From the NCBI GenBank assembly GCA_043739385.1, contig JAYUED010000178.1, forward strand, positions 19,990 to 83,989: 64,000 nucleotides of DNA, given 5' to 3'. The DNA is from Defluviibacillus sp043739385. Lineage in GTDB: Bacteria > Pseudomonadota > Gammaproteobacteria > Burkholderiales > Burkholderiaceae_C. Below the pieces are notes generated by a model. It ran no database searches, was not told where the DNA came from, and saw nothing but the letters and a program-made list of their open reading frames with translations. A program made the position numbers and the translations under genes. Of the stretch, positions 1 through 6,728 are shown in pieces. Each line of letters begins with the position of its first letter. The first letter of the stretch is position 1.

Positions 1-28
1 TACTTTGGCGTACTTCTGTCGTGCTCAT
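1..28 (-). CDS. Start of a gene downstream of pyrH, probably ribosome recycling factor (partial)
   Basis: Only nine codons fall inside the window, beginning ATG at 28 and reading MSTTEVRQS before the edge. A good ribosome binding site (AAGGAT) lies about ten bases upstream on the minus strand, so a real gene start is likely. In Burkholderiales the gene after pyrH is normally frr, which releases post-termination ribosomes together with EF-G. The visible residues are too few to confirm Frr, so the name is inferred from gene order only. Confidence 0.5.
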
Positions 29-110
29 TTGAATTTATCCTTAGGCTTATTGAAGCGCTTCTACGGGCGAAAAGGCACGTCTTAGGGGATGAATTTAGGC
101 GATGAAGAGT

Positions 111-833
111 CTAGGCATAAACCAACGTACCTTCATCTTCGCCCATCACCACGCGTTTAAGCGCACCGTGCTTGAAGATGGAAAACACCTTGATCGGCAA
201 CTTTTGGTCACGGCACAATGCAAAAGCAGTTGCATCCATGATGCCTAAGTTACGCGAAATAGCTTCGTCAAAACTGATTTTTGTGTAACGCGTGGCAGTG
301 GGGTCAAGCTTGGGATCGGCGCTGTACACACCGTCTACTTTAGTAGCCTTCAAAACCACTTCAGCACCAATCTCTGCACCACGCAGGGCAGCAGCCGTGT
401 CGGTGGTGAAAAACGGGTTACCTGTACCCGCCGCGAAGACCACAACTTTACCCTCTTCAAGGTACTGGAGAGCTTTTGGCCGTACGTACGACTCGACCAC
501 TTGGTCTATGGCAATGGCGGACATCACGCGGGCAGTCAAGCCGGCTTTATTCATGGTGTCACCGAGGGCCAAAGCGTTCATCACTGTTGCCAGCATACCC
601 ATGTAATCAGCCGTAGCGCGGTCCATACCGACCGAACCACCCGACACACCACGGAAGATATTGCCACCACCAATCACGACGGCCACTTGCACGCCCAGGC
701 GAATCACTTCGGCCACCTCATCCACCATCCGGACAATGGTGGCGCGGTTGATGCCAAATTGGTCGTCCCCCATCAGCGCTTCGCCGGACAGCTTTAACAA
801 GATACGCTTGTGGGCTGGTTGAGGCGTGGACAT
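111..833 (-). CDS. pyrH: UMP kinase
   Basis: This is the bacterial amino-acid-kinase-type uridylate kinase, which phosphorylates UMP to UDP with ATP in pyrimidine nucleotide synthesis in the cytoplasm. The product is 240 residues, as expected. The N-terminal phosphate-binding strand with LLKLSGEAL is at about 12-20, and the glycine loop GGGNIFRG is at about 55-62. I chose ATG at 833 because AAGGAG lies eight bases upstream and the family motif follows within 15 residues; an upstream in-frame start at 890 would add 19 non-homologous residues. It is third in rpsB-tsf-pyrH-(frr). The 146-base gap before it may hold its own weak promoter. Confidence 0.97.
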   Translation of the reverse strand: MSTPQPAHKRILLKLSGEALMGDDQFGINRATIVRMVDEVAEVIRLGVQVAVVIGGGNIFRGVSGGSVGMDRATADYMGMLATVMNALALGDTMNKAGLTARVMSAIAIDQVVESYVRPKALQYLEEGKVVVFAAGTGNPFFTTDTAAALRGAEIGAEVVLKATKVDGVYSADPKLDPTATRYTKISFDEAISRNLGIMDATAFALCRDQKLPIKVFSIFKHGALKRVVMGEDEGTLVYA

Positions 834-979
834 GGGTGGGACTCCTTGAGGTTGGGTTATTCTGATATTGGCGTGAGTGTAGCGGCCCAAATTGTCGCCG
901 GAACATGGAAAAACTGCTGACTGCGCGGGTACTTGTACTTCAGCGCAATCAATCTCTAACTGGTTTTTAAACCTTTAGA

Positions 980-1894
980 TTAGCCCTTGGCAGCGGCGAC
1001 TTGCGCGGCTACTTCAGCAGCGAAATCGTCAACCTTCTTCTCAATGCCTTCGCCCACTACGTACATGGTGAAGGCTTTGACGTTGGTACCAGCAGCTTTG
1101 AGCATTTGCTCGACAGTTAACTTGTCATTCTTGACAAACGACTGGTTGAACAGCGAAACCTCTTTGAGGTACTTTTGTACGCCACCTTCGATACGCTTAG
1201 CAACGATTTCCGCAGATTGGGCAGGCTTGCCAGCGGCTTCAGCCACTTTGCGGTCTTCTTCAGCCTTTGCAGCAGCAACTGAACGCTCTTTGTCGATCAA
1301 ATCGGCAGGCACGTCAGCTGAAGTCAGCGCGACAGGCTTCATGGCTGCAACGTGCATAGCAACGTCCTTAGCGGCAGCTTCGTCGCCATCAAACTCGACA
1401 ACCACGCCAATACGCGTGCCGTGCAAGTAAGCCGCCAACTTGGAAGCACCTTCAAAGCGCTTGAAGCGGCGGAAGCTCACGTTTTCGCCGATTTTGCCAA
1501 TCAGGCCTTTACGCACATCTTCTAGCGTGGGGCCAAAACCGTCTTGGGTGTAGGCTAGGGCGCTCAAGGCTGCCACATCAGCTGGATTGTGCTTGGCAAT
1601 CAGATCTACAGCGGCTTGCGCAATTGCGAGGAAGCTGTCATTTTTGGTGACGAAATCGGTTTCGCAGTTGACTTCGAGCATCGCGCCGGTGGTGCCGCTG
1701 ATCGTGCTGGTAACAACGCCTTCAGCGGTAATACGGCTGGCAGCTTTGCCAGCTTTCGAGCCGAGCTTGACGCGCAAAAGCTCTTCGGCTTTGTCCATAT
1801 TGCCATCGGCTTCGGTCAAAGCTTTTTTGCATTCCATCATGGGAGCGTCGGTCTTGGCGCGCAGTGCGGCGACCATGTTAGCGGTAATTGCCAT
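980..1894 (-). CDS. tsf: Translation elongation factor Ts
   Basis: EF-Ts exchanges GDP for GTP on EF-Tu during translation elongation. The 304-residue product starts with the UBA-like N-terminal module (MAITANMVAALRAKTDAP). It carries the first EF-Ts signature around 20-32 (MECKKALTEADGN) and the second core signature LEVNCETDFV at 73-82. The rest matches the dimerisation/core domain expected for a proteobacterial EF-Ts. GGAGAAG precedes the ATG at a suitable distance. It lies 93 bases downstream of rpsB, with a terminator-like hairpin in the gap that could lower its expression relative to S2. Confidence 0.97.
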   Translation of the reverse strand: MAITANMVAALRAKTDAPMMECKKALTEADGNMDKAEELLRVKLGSKAGKAASRITAEGVVTSTISGTTGAMLEVNCETDFVTKNDSFLAIAQAAVDLIAKHNPADVAALSALAYTQDGFGPTLEDVRKGLIGKIGENVSFRRFKRFEGASKLAAYLHGTRIGVVVEFDGDEAAAKDVAMHVAAMKPVALTSADVPADLIDKERSVAAAKAEEDRKVAEAAGKPAQSAEIVAKRIEGGVQKYLKEVSLFNQSFVKNDKLTVEQMLKAAGTNVKAFTMYVVGEGIEKKVDDFAAEVAAQVAAAKG

Positions 1895-1940
1895 ATTTCT
1901 TCTCCGAAAATATCGAACTATCTAAATCAATTCAGTTGTG

Positions 1941-1963
1941 AAAAAGGGGCCACATGAGCCCCT
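1941..1963 (-). terminator. Hairpin with U-tract between rpsB and tsf
   Basis: On the minus strand a six-pair stem (AGGGGC/GCCCCT, 7-base loop) is followed directly by five T. It sits 24 bases after the rpsB stop and before tsf. Inside an operon it would act as a partial terminator that tunes the S2 to EF-Ts ratio. Confidence 0.6.
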
Positions 1964-1987
1964 CTTGCTGTGCGCGAAAGCACAGAT

Positions 1988-2758
1988 TTAGGCGGCAGCG
2001 CCCTCTTGCACTTCAACGAATTCGTCGGTGCTAGGTGTAGCGGCTTCAGTAGTGGCGACAGCCTTAACTACGTCGTTCATGGCGTCTGCACGGCCAGCAA
2101 TAATCGCGTCAGCGATACCACGGGCGTACAAAATGACGGCCTTGGAGGAGTCATCGTTACCAGGGATTACGTAGTCAATGCCTTCAGGCGAGTGGTTGGT
2201 ATCGACCACGCCGATCAATGGAATACCAAGCTTCTTAGCTTCCAGAATCGCGATTTTGTGGAAGCCCACGTCGATAACGAAAATTGCGTCAGGCAGAGCG
2301 GCCATGTCTTGGATGCCACCGATGTCGCGCTCCAACTTAGCGAGTTCGCGAGCAAACATCAGCTGCTCTTTTTTGCTCATGGCATCGAGACCAGCTTCTT
2401 GCTGGATCTTCATATCTTTCAGGCGCTTGATCGAGGTCTTGACCGTCTTGAAGTTGGTCAACATGCCGCCCAACCAACGCTGATCGACGTAAGGCATGCC
2501 AGCGCGTTGCGCTTCAGCTGCCACAGTTTCGCGGGCTTGGCGCTTAGTACCCACCATCAAAATGGTGCCACGGTTAGCAGACAACTGCTTGGCGAACTTA
2601 GCTGCATCCTGGAACATCGGCAACGATTTTTCCAGGTTGACGATGTGAATTTTGTTTCGATGACCAAAGATGTAGGGGGCCATCTTGGGGTTCCAGAAGC
2701 GAGTTTGGTGACCAAAATGGACGCCGGCTTCCAGCATTTCGCGCATTGTTACTGACAT
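1988..2758 (-). CDS. rpsB: 30S ribosomal protein S2
   Basis: S2 is a late-binding protein of the small ribosomal subunit. The 256-residue product begins with the S2 signature (MREMLEAGVHFGHQTRFW, residues 5-22). It contains the conserved GTKRQA segment and the FVIDVGF...AILEAKKLGIP region near 160-180, and ends with the acidic tail usual for proteobacterial S2. GGAG precedes the ATG. It is first in the rpsB-tsf-pyrH operon. A strongly structured 5' leader lies immediately upstream, and S2 is a known autoregulator in E. coli. Confidence 0.98.
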   Translation of the reverse strand: MSVTMREMLEAGVHFGHQTRFWNPKMAPYIFGHRNKIHIVNLEKSLPMFQDAAKFAKQLSANRGTILMVGTKRQARETVAAEAQRAGMPYVDQRWLGGMLTNFKTVKTSIKRLKDMKIQQEAGLDAMSKKEQLMFARELAKLERDIGGIQDMAALPDAIFVIDVGFHKIAILEAKKLGIPLIGVVDTNHSPEGIDYVIPGNDDSSKAVILYARGIADAIIAGRADAMNDVVKAVATTEAATPSTDEFVEVQEGAAA

Positions 2759-2787
2759 AGGAATACTCCAAAGGTTGTTTCTAAAAT

Positions 2788-2879
2788 CCAGCCTGAGTTG
2801 ATGCTCACACTGTGCTGTGGGTAACCCTGGTTACGGCAAGCACGCTAAATTGTGAGCATCAACACCTTGAGTAGGCTGG
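2788..2879 (-). promoter_or_regulatory. Structured 5' leader RNA of rpsB
   Basis: The leader folds into one long imperfect hairpin. The outer stem is CCAGCCT (2788-2794) with AGGCTGG (2873-2879). The central 13-pair perfect stem is GTTGATGCTCACA (2797-2809) with TGTGAGCATCAAC (2851-2863). Inside it are GTGCT/AGCAC (2812-2816, 2839-2843) and GTAACC/GGTTAC (2821-2826, 2829-2834). The structure ends 29 bases upstream of the rpsB start codon. That placement suits autogenous control by S2, as known in gammaproteobacteria; the regulatory role here is inference. Confidence 0.65.
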
Positions 2880-2970
2880 TTTGCGGGTTACTTCTCACCG
2901 AATTTTGAGCGCCGTTCGCTGCAAATACTGTTGTATAAACATTGAATACCCAAACCGGGAAAAGCTCATG

Positions 2971-2979
2971 ATTCTAGCA
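2971..2979 (-). promoter_or_regulatory. Candidate extended -10 promoter of the rpsB operon
   Basis: The minus strand reads TGCTAGAAT, an extended -10 element (TG-N-TAGAAT), about 215 bases upstream of rpsB. No good -35 is visible at 17 bases, which is tolerable for an extended -10. Transcription from here would include the whole leader hairpin. Confidence 0.4.
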
Positions 2980-3063
2980 CTTTGACAACCCCAGAGCTTC
3001 CGCAGAATGGCAAAATCAAATGAGTGCCATCCCAAGTACGTCTCATTCCTTTTAAAGCCCCTT

Positions 3064-4443
3064 ATGAACACTCCTGCTTACGACATCTCCGACACTCGAC
3101 AGCGCATGGTGCAAGGTCTGACGACAGCACCACTTGAAGCCGAAAAAGCCATCTCCACCGCGCAATCAAGCGCTTGTGCTCAAATTTTCTTACGCACAAG
3201 TTTCGATGCCTTACGTGCAACAGCGAGTCATTCTGATCGCTCAGGCGTGCTGCAACAGCCACTCGCCGGATTGAGCGTGTCGATAAAAGACTTATTTGAT
3301 GTCGCCGGTGAAATTACCGCTGCAGGCTCTAAAGTGTTGACCGATGCACATCCAGCGTTAACGGACTGTCCAGCCGTGGCACGATTACGAGCTGCAGGTG
3401 CAGGTCTTATCGGTCGCACAAACATGGTGGAGTTTGCGTTCTCCGGTGTTGGCGTCAATCCGCACTACGGCACCCCGGCCGCATGGGACGCACAAGCAGG
3501 CCGTATTGCGGGAGGTACCAGCGCTCAGCCCTTGATCCCTGGCGGCTCTTCATCGGGTGCCGCAGTGTCCGTGGCGACGGGCGCAGCCTTCATCGGCTTG
3601 GGATCGGACACTGGTGGCTCTATCCGTATACCGGCAGCACTGAATGGCATCGTAGGCTTCAAATCAACGGCCCGGTTGGTACCGACGAAGGGTGCTATTC
3701 CTCTGTCCACCACGCTGGACACCGTATGCGCCATGACCCGAAGCACTCGCGACGCCATCTTGGTCCATGAAATTTTGGCTCAACGGCGTGTCGTACGCAG
3801 TCCCAGTCCCTTGTCGGCCTACCGCTTGGCAGTGGTCAGCACAACGTTTCTTGACGGTATGGACACGACGGTTGCCCATGCTTTCGAGCGTACTCTGCAA
3901 CAGTTACGCGCTGCAGGAGCGCAGATTGATGAACTTAAGCTGCCTGAAATCAGCGAACTCGGTACCCTTCAATCTACCGGTGGGTTCTCGGCTGCTGAAA
4001 GCTACGCATGGCACAAAACCTTACTGGCAAGCCACGAAAAAGATTACGACCCTCGCGTTGGCGCCCGAATTGAACGGGGCGCACGGATGTTGGCCCACGA
4101 ATACATCGCATTGACGCACGCCCGCCAAAGCTGGATTGCCAGCACAGAAGCAGCGCTACATGGCTATGACGCCGTGCTCTCACCCACCGTGCCGATCACG
4201 GCCCCACCCATTGCCCAGGTAGCCCCGGGCGCTGAGCGTGACGAGGCTTTCTTTGCAATTAACATGCTGCTGCTGCGCAACACCAGCATCATCAATATGC
4301 TGGACGGTTGCGCCATCTCTATTCCCTGCTACCGACTTGGTGAGCTACCCGTGGGACTGATGATTTGGAACGGTGCGCTTCGGGATGACACCGTACTGAA
4401 TGTCGCCCTGCAAGCTGAAAGCGCACTCTGCTGGGATAAATAG
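3064..4443 (+). CDS. Amidase of the amidase-signature family
   Basis: Members hydrolyse amides through a Ser-cisSer-Lys triad. The catalytic Lys lies in SIKDLFDVAG (about residue 75). The cis-Ser loop is IPGGSSSGAAVS (about 162), and the nucleophile Ser is in SDTGGSIRIPA (about 186). The length of 459 residues is typical. The substrate cannot be read from sequence; related Comamonadaceae proteins are annotated AtzF/GatA-like. I prefer ATG 3064 because the 19 residues added by ATG 3007 look unrelated to the family. Neither start has a strong ribosome binding site. It is transcribed divergently from rpsB and is followed by a REP-like hairpin. Confidence 0.88.
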   Translation: MNTPAYDISDTRQRMVQGLTTAPLEAEKAISTAQSSACAQIFLRTSFDALRATASHSDRSGVLQQPLAGLSVSIKDLFDVAGEITAAGSKVLTDAHPALTDCPAVARLRAAGAGLIGRTNMVEFAFSGVGVNPHYGTPAAWDAQAGRIAGGTSAQPLIPGGSSSGAAVSVATGAAFIGLGSDTGGSIRIPAALNGIVGFKSTARLVPTKGAIPLSTTLDTVCAMTRSTRDAILVHEILAQRRVVRSPSPLSAYRLAVVSTTFLDGMDTTVAHAFERTLQQLRAAGAQIDELKLPEISELGTLQSTGGFSAAESYAWHKTLLASHEKDYDPRVGARIERGARMLAHEYIALTHARQSWIASTEAALHGYDAVLSPTVPITAPPIAQVAPGAERDEAFFAINMLLLRNTSIINMLDGCAISIPCYRLGELPVGLMIWNGALRDDTVLNVALQAESALCWDK

Positions 4444-4463
4444 CCAAATTTCAGGCAAAATTT

Positions 4464-4513
4464 GCTATAATATTGATAGCTTATTGCGCTTATTTTATAA
4501 GCGTAATAAGCTA
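4464..4513. repeat. REP-like composite palindrome between amidase and dadA
   Basis: A 17-base palindrome, GCTAT-AATATTG-ATAGC (4464-4480), runs into a 16-pair stem: left arm 4477-4492, right arm 4498-4513, with one G-U pair and a 5-base loop. The two share the TAGC at 4477-4480. I recall similar hairpins as common short interspersed elements in Comamonadaceae, but I cannot check this here. The left half has the same architecture as eight 17-mers found inside genes in this window. It ends 27 bases before dadA. Confidence 0.7.
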
Positions 4514-4540
4514 CTTTAACTATAAAAATACAAGGGAAGC

Positions 4541-5806
4541 ATGAAAATCGCATTGATAGGCGCGGGCATCGTCGGCGTAACCAGCGCTTACGAACTGGCA
4601 GCCGATGGCCATGAGGTCACTGTCTTTGAGCGGCGCGGAGCCGCCGCCGCAGAAACCAGTTTTGCCAACGCCGGTGTAGTTGCACCAGGCTACGTCACGC
4701 CTTGGGCCGCCCCTGGAATGCCTGCCAAGGTGATGCGTTACCTCTTCAGCCGCCACGCCCCTGTGCGCCTGAATTTGCCCTTAAGCACGACTGAACTTGC
4801 CTGGATGTGGAAATGGTGGCGCTCGTGCAACCTGCCAACTTACCTCGCTAACCGCCAACGTCTACAACGCCTTGCCTTTTATAGCCGTGAACGCTTGCAC
4901 CATCTCAGCTCCGAGCTGAAGCTGGAATACGAGCGCGCCAATGGCTACATGGTATTGCTTCGCTCCGATCAAGACTACAAGATGGTGCAACCCAGCTTGC
5001 AAGTATTGCGTGAAGCAGGAGTGACTTTCAAAGAAATTGACGCCGCAGGCGCACGCCTGGTTGAGCCGGCACTGAGCCCTGATGCAACCTTCCATGGTGC
5101 TATTCACCTGCCTGATGATGAGGTAGGCAACTGCCGCCAATTTGCACTGCTACTCAAGGCCGAAGCTCAGCGGCTGGAGGTAGACTTTCAGTTTAATACT
5201 ACGGTTTCCCCATTAAACCCTGCATCTCCAGCTACGCTTTCAGTAGCGAATAACGACTCTCAGCCCCCCAAACTTCATAAGTTTGACGCTGTAGTGGTTT
5301 GCGCCGGTCTGCACTCCGCAGCCCTGCTGCGCCCCTTAGGCTTGAAGATTCCACTGGCTGCTGTTTACGGGTACTCCATCAGCGCGCAAATCCGCGAACC
5401 ACTCAACGCGCCCAATGCGGCCTTGATGGACGAGCGCTACAAAGTCGCTATTTCGCGCATAGGCCAACGCATACGCGTGGCAGGCAGTGCCGAAATCGGT
5501 GGGCACTTAGATCAGCAGCGCGACGCTGCAATCCAAACGCTGTACAAAGTGCTGCACGATTGGTTTCCTGGCGCAGCGCAGCTGTCATCAGGTGTACAAA
5601 CCTGGAAAGGAGCGCGCCCTATGCTGCCCGATGGTCCACCGTTGCTGGGTGTGAGTGGCATTCCTGGTGTGTGGCTGAACCTCGGGCACGGCTCCAGCGG
5701 CTGGGCATTGAGCTGCGGCAGTGCCCGCGTGGTTGCCGATTTAATTCAGCGACGCGCGCCTGCAATTGATTTGGAAGGCCTGGGAGTGTCACGACTTGGC
5801 CTGTAA
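4541..5806 (+). CDS. dadA: D-amino-acid dehydrogenase (DadA-type flavoprotein)
   Basis: This FAD enzyme oxidatively deaminates D-amino acids at the inner membrane, passing electrons to quinone; the E. coli enzyme mainly uses D-alanine. The N-terminus has the Rossmann dinucleotide motif IGAGIVG (6-12) followed by ERRGAAAAETSFANAG. The C-terminus has the family's GARPMLPDGPPLLG and NLGHGSSGWALSCGSA, which contact FAD and substrate. Its 421 residues are close to E. coli DadA. AGGGA precedes the ATG. Residues about 223-245 form a low-conservation insertion containing one of the window's 17-nt palindromes. Confidence 0.9.
   Translation: MKIALIGAGIVGVTSAYELAADGHEVTVFERRGAAAAETSFANAGVVAPGYVTPWAAPGMPAKVMRYLFSRHAPVRLNLPLSTTELAWMWKWWRSCNLPTYLANRQRLQRLAFYSRERLHHLSSELKLEYERANGYMVLLRSDQDYKMVQPSLQVLREAGVTFKEIDAAGARLVEPALSPDATFHGAIHLPDDEVGNCRQFALLLKAEAQRLEVDFQFNTTVSPLNPASPATLSVANNDSQPPKLHKFDAVVVCAGLHSAALLRPLGLKIPLAAVYGYSISAQIREPLNAPNAALMDERYKVAISRIGQRIRVAGSAEIGGHLDQQRDAAIQTLYKVLHDWFPGAAQLSSGVQTWKGARPMLPDGPPLLGVSGIPGVWLNLGHGSSGWALSCGSARVVADLIQRRAPAIDLEGLGVSRLGL
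5231..5247. repeat. 17-nt palindrome GCTAC-N7-GTAGC in dadA
   Basis: Five-pair arms flank the 7-base spacer GCTTTCA. It is read in frame as Ala-Thr-Leu-Ser-Val-Ala. Confidence 0.7.
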
Positions 5807-5840
5807 AAAGAGTCCAATCTGAAGTAATTCAAATTCAAAA

Positions 5841-5864
5841 TTGAAATTGAAATTGAAATTGAAA
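5841..5864. repeat. TTGAAA hexanucleotide tandem repeat (4 copies)
   Basis: Four perfect copies of TTGAAA follow an inverted-sense stretch (AATTCAAATTCAA), so the region can also fold back on itself. It lies between the stop of dadA and the end of the convergent SDR gene, in an A/T-rich spacer. Confidence 0.8.
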
Positions 5865-5880
5865 TTCAACCGCACAAATT

Positions 5881-5909
5881 AAAAAACCCCAATATTTCAA
5901 GCACTTGGG
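5881..5909 (-). terminator. Terminator of the SDR gene
   Basis: On the minus strand CCCAA pairs with TTGGG, with an inner CAAG/CTTG, and is followed by GTTTTTT. It begins a few bases after the SDR stop codon. Confidence 0.7.
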
Positions 5910-5912
5910 TCT

Positions 5913-6674
5913 TTATCCCCGTCCGGCAAAAGGCATTTGTGTCGCCATCACCGTGTGAAACATCACATTGGCTTCCAAAGGTAAGCTGGCCATGTAAACC
6001 ACTGACTGGCCAACGATGGCTACATCCATCAGTGGTTCTTTGGCGATTTCACCATTGGCTTGCAAAATGCCTGTGGCCATGCGTGCTGCCATTTCTGTAG
6101 CAGCATTCCCAATATCAATCTGTCCTACTGCAATGTTGTACTTGCGGCCATCGAGCGAAGCAGTCTTGGTGAGGCCGCTCACGCCATGCTTGGTCGCCGT
6201 ATAAGCAATGGAGTTAGGACGTGGCGTTGTCGCAGAGATCGAACCGTTGTTAATGATGCGTCCGCCCATAGGGGTCTGCGATTTCATCACTTTGAAGGCC
6301 TGCTGGATACACAAGAACATGCCGGTCAGGTTGATGTCCACTACGTTCTTCCACTGCTCGAACGTCAAATCTTCAAGTGGGATACCGGGTGCACTGACGC
6401 CCGCATTGTTAAACAGCACATCAACGCGACCAAAAGTTTGGACGGTTGTAGCGAACAGTTGCGAGACGGATTCAGGTTTGGAAACGTCGGTAGGCACGAC
6501 CAAGCCATTAGCGGGCTGGGCAGACTCGGCCAGCACCCGCGCCAAAGGCTCAGGCCGGCGACCAGCCAGGACGACTTTATAGCCTGCGCTCAGCAGTGCC
6601 AGTGCAGCGGCTTTGCCAACGCCTGAGCCTGCGCCTGTGACGATGGCGATTTTGGGGAGGGGTAAAAAGGACAT
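5913..6674 (-). CDS. Short-chain dehydrogenase/reductase
   Basis: This is a classical SDR, an NAD(P)-dependent oxidoreductase of unknown substrate. The cofactor loop is TGAGSGVG (13-20), the NNAG strand is at 89-92, and the catalytic Ser145, Tyr158 and Lys162 form the standard S-Y-x3-K set. The length of 253 residues is typical. An Arg pair (39-40) after the second strand, where an Asp is usual for NAD, suggests NADP preference. No good ribosome binding site precedes the ATG. It is convergent with dadA and has its own terminator, so it appears monocistronic. Confidence 0.88.
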   Translation of the reverse strand: MSFLPLPKIAIVTGAGSGVGKAAALALLSAGYKVVLAGRRPEPLARVLAESAQPANGLVVPTDVSKPESVSQLFATTVQTFGRVDVLFNNAGVSAPGIPLEDLTFEQWKNVVDINLTGMFLCIQQAFKVMKSQTPMGGRIINNGSISATTPRPNSIAYTATKHGVSGLTKTASLDGRKYNIAVGQIDIGNAATEMAARMATGILQANGEIAKEPLMDVAIVGQSVVYMASLPLEANVMFHTVMATQMPFAGRG

Positions 6675-6728
6675 ATATCGTTTGCTTTAATTTGCTCTAG
6701 TTTTCTTTATGGCGAATGGAGAAAATAT

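Noticed and set aside
1970..2755. 261-codon open frame opposite rpsB
   Set aside because: It mirrors a ribosomal protein gene with strong codon bias; the product resembles nothing.
5449..5465. GCTATTTCGCGCATAGG in dadA as another copy of the 17-mer
   Set aside because: The terminal C is G, so the outer pair fails. It is in the same codon phase and may be a decayed copy, but I did not count it.
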